20,309 bases of DNA from JAKBCQ01 sp021807585 (GCA_027325115.1 DAHWFG010000476.1:1-20309), one strand, 5' to 3'; positions 6,212-14,620 are shown, counted from the stretch's first letter. Translations and numbers: made by a program. The notes: generated by a model from the letters alone, not told the origin.

Positions 6212-8155
6212 ATGAAATACAGAAAACTCATTATATTAACTATGTATATATGTTATGTGGTGTCGTCGCTTGATGCGATCGCTCAAGACGCGTCTGCGGG
6301 GGGAGCGGAGGATCGCTCGATTGTCGCGCCGATTGCTCGCAATATCTTGGAACCGGGGGCGACTCAGTCTCAGGTTCGAGCTTATTGCGAGGCGAAGATT
6401 CCGTCGATTCCGAGATTCGAGACGGTTTTGGAATGGGAGGCGTACTCGGCCGACATTCGTCGGCGGATGCTCGACGACGTGGTGCTTCGAGGCGCGGCGA
6501 AGGGGTGGAGCGAGGCGCGGTGTCGTGTCGAGCGGATCGGAACGATACCCGGCGGCGCGGGATACAAAATACATAAGCTCAGATATGAAGCGATACCGGG
6601 ATTTTGGATTCCCGCTTTGCTTTATGAGCCCGATAAACTTGAGGGCGAAGTTCCGGTCGTGCTCAACGTCAACGGACATGAACCCGCCGGAAAAGCCGCT
6701 CCTTACAAACAAATTCGATGCGTCAATCAAGCCAAGCGGGGGATGATCGCGCTCAACGTCGAGTGGATCGACATGGGTCAATTGCATGTTCCTGGAAATG
6801 AGCATGATCGGCTCGTCGCGGTCGACCTATGCGGGACGAGCGGGATTGCGATTTATTATTTGGCGATCGAGCGGGCGATCGATATTCTTTTATCTCATCC
6901 ACACGCGGATCGCGAGCGGGTTGCGATGACGGGTCTTTCGGGAGGGGGATGGCAATCGATTTTCGCGGGGGGGCTTGATCCACGAATCAAGCTTTGCAAC
7001 CCTGTCGCGGGATATTCAAGCTTCAAGACGCGAGTACGAGTCGCCGCGGATCTGGGTGATTTCGAGCAAACTCCGTGTGATATGGCGACGGTGGCGGATT
7101 ACACGCACTTGACGGCGTTGCGCGCTCCGCGGCCGACGCTGTTGACTTTTAACATCAGGGACGATTGTTGTTTCCGCGCCGATCACGCCTTGCAGCCGCT
7201 TCTTGACGCCGCGACGCCGATTTTTCGGCTTTATGGAAAACAAGCCGATCTCCGTTCGCACGTCAATCAAGATCCGGGCACGCACAATTTTGATCGCGAC
7301 AACCGCGAGGCGCTGTATCAAATGTTCGGAGAGTATTTTTTCTCCGGACAACCGTTTGATTCGAGTGAAATCTTTTGCGAACCCGAGCTCAAGACGAAAA
7401 ACGAGCTCGCGGTCGCGCTCCCCGACGATAATAAAACGCTCAAGGCGATCGCGACGGATCTGGCGCGCGATCTCCCCCGCGTTCGACCGAACCTGGGCGT
7501 TGAGGCGAAGGTCGCGGCGATTCGGTCGATCGTTCGCTCGACCGCGTTCCAGGTCGAAGGGGAACGCGTGCGAATCGACGAGCAGGAAGGGGAGCGGTGC
7601 GAGTCTTGGAGGCTCAAGCTCGGCGCTTGGACGATCCCGGCGGTCGTGATCGATCCCAAAAACGCGTTCGAAACCGCGGTCGTCGTCGCCGACGCGGGGC
7701 GGGGTTCGTCGTCCAAGATCATCCGCGAGTTGTTGGACGGCGGTCGTCGCGTCGTCGCGGTCGATCCGCTGAATTTTGGCGAATCGCGCTATCTGGATCA
7801 CGGATATTTGTACAATTTATTATTAACGACGATCGGCGAACGGCCGCTCGGATTGGAGGCGTCCGAGCTTGCGGCGACGGCTCGCTGGGCGCGGTCGAGG
7901 GAATCTGGATTGAAGGTGACGATCGAGGCGATCGGGCCGCGTGCGTCTCTTGTCGCGCTGGTCGCCGCGGCGATCGAGCCGAAGGCGATCGCATCGGTTC
8001 ATCTTACCGGTTCGCTTAAGAGTCTCAAGGAAATCGTTCATCGCGATTTCAAATATGAGGATTATCCCGAGCTTTATTGTTTCGGATTGCTCGAATCGTT
8101 TGACGTCGGCGATTTGATCGAGCTTGTTCATTTGATCGGGGTGAAGACGCGCTGA
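6212..8155 (+). CDS. Exported two-part alpha/beta hydrolase (acetylxylan-esterase-like)
   Basis: From ATG 6212 the protein has 647 residues. Residues 1-25 form a signal peptide (MKYRKLIILTMYICYVVSS, then DAIAQ). The first hydrolase part spans about 40-380: strand PVVLNVNGHEPAG, nucleophile elbow GLSGGG with Ser243, an acid candidate in FNIRDDCC (Asp317/318), and His358 in GTHNFDRDN, a complete Ser-Asp-His set. This arrangement is common in planctomycete enzymes annotated as acetylxylan esterase or dienelactone-hydrolase-like. Residues about 460-645 repeat the fold without a working elbow: VVVADAGRG, VVAVDPLNFGES, and AIGPRASLVAL where GxSxG should be. An ester or amide of an extracellular polysaccharide or xenobiotic is the likely substrate class, but the sequence does not define it. 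It stands alone, with AT-rich spacers on both sides. Confidence 0.85.
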   Translation: MKYRKLIILTMYICYVVSSLDAIAQDASAGGAEDRSIVAPIARNILEPGATQSQVRAYCEAKIPSIPRFETVLEWEAYSADIRRRMLDDVVLRGAAKGWSEARCRVERIGTIPGGAGYKIHKLRYEAIPGFWIPALLYEPDKLEGEVPVVLNVNGHEPAGKAAPYKQIRCVNQAKRGMIALNVEWIDMGQLHVPGNEHDRLVAVDLCGTSGIAIYYLAIERAIDILLSHPHADRERVAMTGLSGGGWQSIFAGGLDPRIKLCNPVAGYSSFKTRVRVAADLGDFEQTPCDMATVADYTHLTALRAPRPTLLTFNIRDDCCFRADHALQPLLDAATPIFRLYGKQADLRSHVNQDPGTHNFDRDNREALYQMFGEYFFSGQPFDSSEIFCEPELKTKNELAVALPDDNKTLKAIATDLARDLPRVRPNLGVEAKVAAIRSIVRSTAFQVEGERVRIDEQEGERCESWRLKLGAWTIPAVVIDPKNAFETAVVVADAGRGSSSKIIRELLDGGRRVVAVDPLNFGESRYLDHGYLYNLLLTTIGERPLGLEASELAATARWARSRESGLKVTIEAIGPRASLVALVAAAIEPKAIASVHLTGSLKSLKEIVHRDFKYEDYPELYCFGLLESFDVGDLIELVHLIGVKTR

Positions 8156-8858
8156 AAACGGAGGCGATTACATTCGCATATATGTATTATTGTTAGAAAA
8201 TAAAATATAAGTTATTCGTTTATTCATATTTTACGACTTCAGACGTCACGGTCGGTTCGAGGGACGGTCGATTATCCTGTCTTCCTTGGTAACTTCCGCC
8301 CGTCGTGCGCGGATCTTTTAGAGCGTCCTTGATGGGGAATAGAAGCACGAAGCGCAAGCGAATGCATGTACAAATATATATAATAAGTCATAAGAACAAA
8401 ACACTCAAACGCTATAGAGCTAGTGCGGATTTCGGCTTCGCCGCGTTAAGCGGTCATTCTTGAGAGTCGCCCCTCCGACCGGAATCGAAACGACCAATCC
8501 CGGAGTTGAACGTTGATCCGAAGTCCGGAGACTGCGGCGAGATAACCTAGTGATAACATCATACTCACATTAGTAAATAAGAGAAAATACGAGTAGCATC
8601 ATAACTTAACCCGCCGCTTGAATTCTAAATCATCACTGATAGTTTTCGCAATCGTATCATAAAAAACTATTATTTTCTATAGATATGGATTTGATCAATA
8701 GTGGGTTCCGAACACTGACGGAATCGTAAAAGGGGACGGTTGTGTCCGTTCAAGATTTCGTCTACAGTACTTGATTGGGTGGTTTACTTGCAACCATCGC
8801 CGCTATTCCAACACGCCGACCATTTAGTTGACTATTTAATGAAGTCCAGGACTTTCTC
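8156..8858. other. 703-bp AT-rich spacer, no gene
   Basis: No credible gene is visible. Contents: an AT-rich run at about 8180-8230; a short motif GAAGCACGAAGCGCAAGCGA at 8342-8361, of the kind found repeatedly between planctomycete genes; an 8-bp inverted repeat ATAGTTTT/AAAACTAT at 8639-8646 and 8663-8670; and AAAAGGGGACGGTTGTGTCC around 8728-8747, which can form a short GGAC/GTCC stem. I found no terminator for the hydrolase. The spacer resembles the accessory-like AlbA_2 gene to its right in being AT-richer than the flanking core genes. Confidence 0.5.
8848..8851 (+). promoter_or_regulatory. Ribosome binding site of the AlbA_2 gene
   Basis: AGGA lies 7 nt upstream of ATG 8859-8861 and supports that start. 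Confidence 0.55.
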
Positions 8859-10250
8859 ATGAATCTAGCGCAACTTCAGGTTTTAGCTTCGGTCGGTGAA
8901 TCCGAGACGATCGAATTCAAAAAAACGACGGGAGAACGACGCGACGCCATGCATGATTTATGCGCGATGCTTAATCATCGAGGAGGCCGATTATTATTTG
9001 GCGTCGACCCGCAAGGATTGATCATCGGGCAACAGGTTTCTGATCGAACACTCGAGGAGGTGGCGCAAGAAATACATCAGATTGAGCCCACCGTTTTTCC
9101 CACCGTCGACCAAGTTGAAGTCAAGCCTGGATTATATGTGATAATTATATCGGTTTCATCCGGTTCCAATCGTCCTTACAGTTATAAAGGTCGTGCTTAT
9201 AAGCGTGTTGGAAATACCAGTCCCCATTTAAGTCGTGACGAATATAACCTCTTATTGATAGAACGTGTACACGGGGAGAGACGTTGGGAAACCGAGCGAC
9301 TCGAGGGATGGACGATCGACGATTTGGATCGAACCGAATTGACGCGCACGATTGATGAAGCGATTCGGCGCGGACGTCTGGAAGATCCAGGAACACGTGA
9401 TCCGGCTGAATTGCTCAACGGTTTAGGACTGTTTCATTCCGGCGACTTATTGAGAGCGGCGTCGGTACTTTTCGGCAAGTCGCGTCGTTTGGAAGCTGAA
9501 ATGCCGCAATGTCTGCTCCGCGTGGCCAAATTCAAAGGAATCGACAAAACGGAGTTCTCGGATAATCGACAATTCAATGGTAATGCATTTGATCTGATCT
9601 TCAAGGCGGAGCGTTTTCTCCGAGAGAACCTACCGGTGTCCGGACGCGTTACGCAAGGATTGTTCGAACGAATCGACGACCCGATTTATCCTCCCGTCGC
9701 GCTTCGGGAGGCTCTGGCCAATGCATTTTGCCATCGGGATTACGGAATCGGCGGAGGATCGGTCGCAATCGCGATCTATCAGGATCGATTGGAAATCACA
9801 TCGTCGGGCTCGCTCCATTTCGGATTTACGGCGGATAAGCTTTTCCTACCGCACGAATCATTACCTTATAATCCACTGATAGCTCGTGTTTTCTATCGCC
9901 GAGGTATAATCGAATCCTGGGGACGAGGTACGATGAAGATGGCTGAATTGACGCAAAAGGCGGGGCTTCCTCGTCCTGAGATTGAGGAAGGGATCGGCTG
10001 CGTGACGGTAAGGTTTCGTCCAAGCCGATCTATTGCTCCTCGTCAGATGATGCAGGATTTGACCGATCGGCAACGTAAAATCTTGCAGCTTCTCGCCGAG
10101 CGTCCCGTGGCCTCACGCAAAACCATTGTTGAATCCTTGCAAGTATCCGAGTTAGTCATACGAGACGAAATGGAGCTTTTAAGAAACTTGGGAATGGTGA
10201 TCACCAGCGGTCATGGACGAGGAGCTGTTTGGTCTCTGACGGATAAATAA
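8859..10250 (+). CDS. Schlafen/AlbA_2 and HATPase_c_4 winged-helix protein
   Basis: This 463-residue protein has the standard three-part layout of the AlbA_2 'ATP-binding transcriptional regulator' group. An AlbA_2/Schlafen domain covers about 10-128, opening with ESETIEFKKT and with GGRLLFGVD and YKGRAYKRVGNTS. A GHKL-like HATPase_c_4 domain covers about 270-390, with ALREALANAFCHRDY (conserved Asn288) and ESWGRGTMKM. A winged helix fills 400-460 (LTDRQRKILQLL, SRKTIVESL, GRGAVWSL). Length is normal and all parts look intact. Members have been proposed as DNA-binding regulators, and Schlafen-type domains also occur in nuclease and phage-defence proteins, so the role here is open. Codon use and base composition look more AT-rich than in flanking genes by eye, and wide AT-rich spacers surround it, suggesting acquisition. 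No toxin, nuclease or helicase partner is next to it. Confidence 0.9.
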   Translation: MNLAQLQVLASVGESETIEFKKTTGERRDAMHDLCAMLNHRGGRLLFGVDPQGLIIGQQVSDRTLEEVAQEIHQIEPTVFPTVDQVEVKPGLYVIIISVSSGSNRPYSYKGRAYKRVGNTSPHLSRDEYNLLLIERVHGERRWETERLEGWTIDDLDRTELTRTIDEAIRRGRLEDPGTRDPAELLNGLGLFHSGDLLRAASVLFGKSRRLEAEMPQCLLRVAKFKGIDKTEFSDNRQFNGNAFDLIFKAERFLRENLPVSGRVTQGLFERIDDPIYPPVALREALANAFCHRDYGIGGGSVAIAIYQDRLEITSSGSLHFGFTADKLFLPHESLPYNPLIARVFYRRGIIESWGRGTMKMAELTQKAGLPRPEIEEGIGCVTVRFRPSRSIAPRQMMQDLTDRQRKILQLLAERPVASRKTIVESLQVSELVIRDEMELLRNLGMVITSGHGRGAVWSLTDK

Positions 10251-10305
10251 GGTTCTATTAGCGTTCTATTCGGGTACTATTTTGGTACTATTCGGGTTCT
10301 ATTTG
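10251..10305 (+). repeat. Five 11-bp tandem repeats directly after the AlbA_2 gene
   Basis: Starting at the base after the TAA stop there are five back-to-back 11-mers: GGTTCTATTAG, CGTTCTATTCG, GGTACTATTTT, GGTACTATTCG and GGTTCTATTTG. The consensus is GGT(T/A)CTATTNG. The invariant core G-T-N-C-T-A-T-T recurs every 11 bp, close to one helical turn, so the cores face the same side of the DNA. That fits an array of protein binding sites. It could instead be a simple tandem duplication. Confidence 0.9.
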
Positions 10306-10897
10306 CTGACCGTTTCTATAACAATCGAGATAGGCTAGACTTACTGAATCCGATATGGCCGGAACTAAAGAAATACTAACCCAGAAATCAGATCCGTCCG
10401 TCTGATGACTCTCGAATCCACTCTAACTCTATATAATATTAATGGTTATGGCAAATATCGGCCCGGCGCGGTATGCAATTCCGTCGCGGATTGGCGCCCG
10501 ATCATCAGAATAAGCCCGATATATCGGCATTTCCATATCATCATATAGTTATCTTTAAGAATTGTTTCATTGTTGGGAGTTTTCGTCGCTGCTGTCGGGT
10601 CGGAGTAAGAGGCGATTCCGGAGCGCTATCTCGTCGGGATGATGTATGGAGCGATTATCGAGGTTCCGAGAAGTTGTCGCGACCGAATCGGGTTCGGAAT
10701 GAGCGCGATTTAAAACGGATCGCTTGGAAAAGGCCGCCGAGGACATGTGTTGTGATCATTTGCGAGCGACAAAGACCGAGCCGACAGTTCGGAAATCGCT
10801 TCTCGAGGTTTTTAGACTTTCCGGTTACAATCAACCCCTGGAACGACCGAGAAATGTGCATGCTCCGCGTTCCGATTCGCGGTGAAGGTCTTGACAC
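10306..10897. other. 592-bp spacer, no secure gene
   Basis: A plus-strand open frame at 10473-10901 (142 residues, Arg-rich) overlaps the HD gene start as ATGA but shows no domain and has chance-frame composition, so it is not called as a gene. TATAAT occurs at 10432-10437 without a good -35. CCGAA/TTCGG at about 10683-10697 forms a 5-bp stem. No RNA gene is recognised. Confidence 0.45.
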
Positions 10898-11509
10898 ATG
10901 ATCAATCAGATGCTCATTCAATGGCGTGGGCTTACGGCCGCGTGGTCCTCGGATACGAACTTGTCGGATCAAGCATTTGCGGAGATCGCCAATCATTATA
11001 CCGAGCCGAGTCGGTATTATCATAATCTTGAGCATGTTCAATCGATGCTGAATACGATCGAATCGCTTTCGGCTTCCGCATTTCGACCGAACGAGATTAA
11101 GCTCGCGGCTTGGCTTCACGATGTGATTTACAACTCGAAGGCGGGAGATAACGAAGAACGAAGCGCGGAATTCGCCGAAAAGTTATGTTCCCGATTGTCG
11201 ATTCCGGAGGGTCGAAAGATCGCGTCGCTCATTCTCAAGACGAAATCGCACGACGCGGGAGACGACGGCGACGCCCAGATTCTGCTTGACGCCGACCTGG
11301 CGATTCTGGGAACGAGCTCGAGTCAATATCAAAGCTATCGCGACAAGATCCGTCGGGAATACGCGTGGGTTCCCGACTCGGAATACCGCGCCGCACGCCG
11401 TACAATCTTAATCCAATTTGTAGCTCGACCTAGAATTTATCATCGATTCATCGATTTCGAAACGCAGGCCCGCGAGAATATCACCACGGAGATCATGGAA
11501 TTGAGTTAG
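10898..11509 (+). CDS. HD-domain metal-dependent phosphohydrolase (COG4339-type)
   Basis: The 203-residue protein matches the predicted metal-dependent HD phosphohydrolase family in length and motif order. YHNLEHV holds His42 and His46, WLHDVIYN has the HD pair His74-Asp75, and LLDADLAILG supplies the last acidic residues (Asp131/Asp133). These would bind two metal ions that hydrolyse a phosphate ester, probably of a nucleotide; the substrate of this family is not established. There is no signal peptide, so it is cytoplasmic. ATG 10898 is preferred over the internal Met5 because AAGG at 10885-10888 lies 9 nt upstream. Neighbours give no hint of a pathway, and the next gene is 229 bp away. Confidence 0.9.
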   Translation: MINQMLIQWRGLTAAWSSDTNLSDQAFAEIANHYTEPSRYYHNLEHVQSMLNTIESLSASAFRPNEIKLAAWLHDVIYNSKAGDNEERSAEFAEKLCSRLSIPEGRKIASLILKTKSHDAGDDGDAQILLDADLAILGTSSSQYQSYRDKIRREYAWVPDSEYRAARRTILIQFVARPRIYHRFIDFETQARENITTEIMELS

Positions 11510-11738
11510 CCGTGAGGATTCAAGATTGCGAGAAAATAACATACATAAATACATATAAATAAATATCGATTAACGATCAGGGATGCATTTGTGGGGTCGA
11601 CACGGTGAAATCGCTTGTGGATCGGGTATCTGATCCGACGACAAATCCTGGGATACGCCCTCCTCGTCGCGGCCCGATCCCGCCAGGGAACCTTGACCGA
11701 GGGGGGGTGATCGCCGTACCTTATGGCGCCGAGAGAGA

Positions 11739-12890
11739 GTGAGATCGTCTTGGGAGAATCGATCGTTGAACGACCGGCAATCAGGCCTCGCGGTGTATGT
11801 GACGAGCCACGGCTTCGGCCACCTGAATCGGACCGTCGCGGTGTTGAATCAAATAAAAAACGATATTCCGATTTATATTCGATGTCATTCCAATTTATTT
11901 GATCATTGGCGAGAGCGTTTAATTCGACCTGCGGAGTTCGGTTCATATGTTTCGGACGCGGGGGCGCTCAATCCCGCGGGGGACAGTCGCGCGACCGACG
12001 GGCGCGGGACGCTCGAACACGCCGAGGCGGTTCATCGCGAAGCGTACCGGCGGATCGACGACGAGATCGATTGGTTGCGAGCGAATCGCGTGGGAGCGGT
12101 GCTCTGCGATGCTCCTCCCGTTCCCTTAGTCGCGGCGAAACGAGCGACTATTCCGGCGTTTTTGTTGGCCAATTTTACATGGGCTGATATTTATGAACCT
12201 CATGCGCGACGGATCGGCCCCGGCGCCATGGCTTTTGTACGAAGCGTGCGAAACGATTATCGCTCGGCGACGATTCTCTTTCGCGCTCTCCCGGCGCTCG
12301 CGATGCGTCGAGTCGCTCCGACAATCGACGTGGGCATGGTCGTCACGCCGGGTAATCACCGCAAAGCCGAGATCAAGGCGCTTTTCGGGCTCAAAAATGA
12401 GGAAAAGGTTGTTTATTTTTATATTGGGCGATACGGGCAGGCGAATTTGAATTGGGATCGGCTTGAGCGAGCGGGGGAGCGCGGGATTCATTTTGTGGGT
12501 TTTCACGCGGCGCCGGTGGGGAGAGCGACGAATTTTCATGTCGTGAGGGCGACCGAGTGGACGGGGGCGGATTTGGCGGCGTCGGCGGATGTGATTGTGG
12601 CGAAGGCGGGTTATGGGACGGTTTGTGAGGCGATGGCGGCGGGGGCGCCGATCATTTATCCTCCACGGGTGGGGTTCGCCGAGCATCGGGCTCTCGATCG
12701 CGCCTTACGAGTTTGGGGGGGCGGGACGGCGGTTTCGGCGCGCGATTTTGAGGAATTGCGTCTTGATCGCGCATTCGATTCCGCGTTTTCGGTTCGACCT
12801 GGTCCTCCGCCGTTTTCGAGCGAGGGGGCGTCGCTTGTGGCTCGGCGGTTGCTGGAAACGCTTCGGGGAACATCGTCTGGTTCGTTGTAA
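11739..12890 (+). CDS. MurG/UGT-like glycosyltransferase
   Basis: This is a 383-residue GT-B-fold glycosyltransferase. The N-terminal half carries VYVTSHGFGHLNRT (residues 19-32), the glycine/histidine loop found in MurG-like and UDP-glycosyltransferase-like enzymes, and a Rossmann-type VGAVLCDAPP. The C-terminal half begins at EEKVVYFYIGRYG (222-234) and has the sugar-nucleotide binding region AKAGYGTVCEAMAAGAP (288-304), where the Gly-Tyr-Gly-Thr and Glu residues contact the donor. It has no signal peptide, so transfer is on the cytoplasmic side; donor and acceptor are unknown. The start is uncertain: GTG 11739 after a GAGAGAG stretch, or TTG 11766 with GGAG 9 nt upstream. Either leaves the fold whole. 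Codon use in the C-terminal half is strongly G-rich. Confidence 0.88.
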   Translation: MRSSWENRSLNDRQSGLAVYVTSHGFGHLNRTVAVLNQIKNDIPIYIRCHSNLFDHWRERLIRPAEFGSYVSDAGALNPAGDSRATDGRGTLEHAEAVHREAYRRIDDEIDWLRANRVGAVLCDAPPVPLVAAKRATIPAFLLANFTWADIYEPHARRIGPGAMAFVRSVRNDYRSATILFRALPALAMRRVAPTIDVGMVVTPGNHRKAEIKALFGLKNEEKVVYFYIGRYGQANLNWDRLERAGERGIHFVGFHAAPVGRATNFHVVRATEWTGADLAASADVIVAKAGYGTVCEAMAAGAPIIYPPRVGFAEHRALDRALRVWGGGTAVSARDFEELRLDRAFDSAFSVRPGPPPFSSEGASLVARRLLETLRGTSSGSL

Positions 12891-13051
12891 GTCTAAGGAT
12901 TCCAGCATATTATGTCGAAGGCAACCTTCTTTGGGACGGGTTCGGATCGATCGTGTTTGGGCGCGCGTTTTGCGTGATTGAGGTGTCGGCGGGGTTTCGA
13001 GCCGGCCGAATTGAGCCGGGTGAAAACCTTGGAATAGTGAGAGTTGGACGC

Positions 13052-13079
13052 TTGCTTAAAATCGGCCGTGATTTATGCT
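13052..13079 (+). promoter_or_regulatory. Candidate sigma-70-like promoter of the 364-aa secreted protein
   Basis: TTGCTT (13052-13057) and TATGCT (13074-13079) are separated by 16 nt. This would start transcription near 13086 and give a leader of about 90 nt before ATG 13178. Each hexamer matches consensus at four of six positions or better. Confidence 0.4.
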
Positions 13080-13165
13080 AGATGGATACGAGAATTCTCT
13101 CCCACGTCGCCGTGTCGAGCGGAGGCGTATTGGCATGCGGCGAGAGTCCTCATCACACTCCCACG

Positions 13166-13172
13166 AAGGAGG
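13166..13172 (+). promoter_or_regulatory. Strong Shine-Dalgarno deciding the start of the secreted protein
   Basis: AAGGAGG lies 5 nt before ATG 13178-13180. It rules out the in-frame upstream ATG at 13082, which would put a hydrophilic extension in front of an otherwise standard signal peptide. Confidence 0.85.
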
Positions 13173-13177
13173 TCGCG

Positions 13178-14272
13178 ATGCTTCGAGGTGTTTGCGGGAC
13201 CGCCGCGTTCGCTTTGGTTTTGGCGATCGGCGCGTCGTCGGCCGAGGCTCAGTATTACAACAACGGCTACGGGATGTACGGTTGGGCGGCGACTCCCGGC
13301 GGGGACATCGCCCGCGGGATGGGCGTGTACGCGATGGGGCTTGGTCAATTCGATCTGGCGAACGCGTATGCGAATTCGATCAATACCGATACCGCGATGC
13401 GTTGGAACGCGGGGCTTTGGCAAGCCGAGCAGCTTTATTATCAAAATCGATATGAGAATTTAAAGAATCGTCGGATTCGTCAGGCGGACGCGGCGAAGTC
13501 GGTGTCGGAGCGTCTCAAGGATCATCCCGAGCCCGCGGACATCACGCGGGGAGACGCGCTCAACGTGATTTTGGCGCAGTTGACGGCGCCGAAGGTTCGG
13601 TTGGTTTCGCTCAAGACATCGTCGATGGCGTTGCCGAGCCGGACGGCTTCGGAGATTCCGTTTCAGTACGCGTCGGAGGCGGTGGTGATTTGTTTGCAGC
13701 AGTTGACGGTTGAGAACGGCTGGCCGTTGCCGTTGCGTGATAAAAAGTACGACGCCGCGCGGAAGTCTTACGAAAAGTCGATCGACGATGCGCTTCGGCT
13801 CGATCTCAACGGCGATCTGACGCCCGATTCGATCGCCGCGGTGCGCACGGCGGTTCTTGATTTGTATCATACGTTCAAGGCGAATCCTCCCGACAGCAAA
13901 GAGGATTCCATGGTCGCCGAGACGTTTCTCAAGGGGCTGGCCGGGGGTGTGCGGATGCTTCGTAGCCCCGCGGTCGAGACGATCATTTCGGAGATCGAGA
14001 AGAAGCCGGTTCACAGCGTGGGGGATCTGCTCGCGTTCATGGAGATGTTCAATCTTCGATTTGCTCCGGCAAAAACCCCGCAACAACGGGCGCTTTATCA
14101 GAACCTGTACACGGTTCTTGTGGCGCAGCGCGACGAGGTGATGAAGAAGATCGACCAGGACGACCAGCAGGAGCTCGCGGGGTTGCCTGATAACGTTAAA
14201 GAGGGAAGCCCGGTGTCGGTTTTCTCGCGGATGGATTGGGATCACCTGCAACACAACACGCGCAAGCAATAA
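13178..14272 (+). CDS. Secreted planctomycete protein of unknown function
   Basis: The 364-residue protein starts with a clear signal peptide (MLRGVCGTAAFALVLAIGAS, then SAEAQ; likely cleavage after AEA). The mature N-terminus is aromatic and glycine-rich (YYNNGYGMYGWAATPGG) and leads into a helical part with FDLANAYANSINTDTAMRWN and QLYYQNRYENLKNRR, then a mixed region and a long helical C-terminal half ending near VFSRMDWDHLQ. I know no named domain. It looks like a conserved planctomycete-only periplasmic or surface protein; the Asn-rich aromatic opening recurs in such proteins, which is an impression and not a search result. It has its own promoter candidate and a very strong ribosome binding site, so it is probably well expressed. 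The HtrA-like protease follows after 348 bp. Confidence 0.85.
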   Translation: MLRGVCGTAAFALVLAIGASSAEAQYYNNGYGMYGWAATPGGDIARGMGVYAMGLGQFDLANAYANSINTDTAMRWNAGLWQAEQLYYQNRYENLKNRRIRQADAAKSVSERLKDHPEPADITRGDALNVILAQLTAPKVRLVSLKTSSMALPSRTASEIPFQYASEAVVICLQQLTVENGWPLPLRDKKYDAARKSYEKSIDDALRLDLNGDLTPDSIAAVRTAVLDLYHTFKANPPDSKEDSMVAETFLKGLAGGVRMLRSPAVETIISEIEKKPVHSVGDLLAFMEMFNLRFAPAKTPQQRALYQNLYTVLVAQRDEVMKKIDQDDQQELAGLPDNVKEGSPVSVFSRMDWDHLQHNTRKQ

Positions 14273-14620
14273 AGTGCGCATGACGGTTGTTGATGATTGC
14301 CGACGACATAATCGAAGGCTCCGTCGTGCGCGACCGCGGCGGGGCCGTTCGCACTTTCGGCGGCGAGACGGCGATCGGGTTGCGTCCGAGCGGTATCGGG
14401 TTTTGAGGCATGTCCGATCTTGTTCGGCGTGCGGGAGAGCTTGGTTCGTCGCGGAGCGATCGACGCTGTTCGAGTGGATGATCGGTGACGACGGATTTCA
14501 TCGTGTTGGACGGCTCGAAGGCGTTGCCGACACGGTTCGCGATCGTCATGATAATGGAATCGTCGCGCCGAGCGGACCCCGCTTCGGGGGGCGCGGGAAC
14601 GCGCGATAAGGTTGCTTCTT
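14273..14620 (+). other. Leader region before the HtrA-like gene; interrupted coding-like frame
   Basis: One plus-strand frame from ATG 14293 reads like protein (MIADDIIEGSVVRDRGGAVR) but meets TGA at 14404-14406 and again at 14479-14481, then reads on (TTDFIVLDGSKALPTRFAI). A minus-strand frame at 14196-14549 is also open, so the open reading may just reflect base composition. A GC hairpin CCCCG/CGGGG at 14577-14589 sits 31 nt before the protease ATG. Confidence 0.4.
14608..14611 (+). promoter_or_regulatory. Ribosome binding site of the HtrA-like protease
   Basis: AAGG lies 9 nt before ATG 14621-14623, supporting that start over the TTG at 14612. Confidence 0.55.

Noticed and set aside
7016..7801. 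261-codon minus-strand frame inside the hydrolase gene
   Set aside because: It is antisense to an intact, motif-bearing domain and has Arg-rich shadow composition.
10473..10901. 142-codon plus-strand open frame overlapping the HD gene start as ATGA
   Set aside because: Arg-rich chance composition, no domain, no ribosome binding site, and opposing frames are equally open. The overlap alone is weak evidence.
14196..14549. 117-codon minus-strand open frame with C/G-rich third positions
   Set aside because: It overlaps the end of the secreted-protein gene, has no ribosome binding site, and its third-position bias follows from the plus-strand composition.
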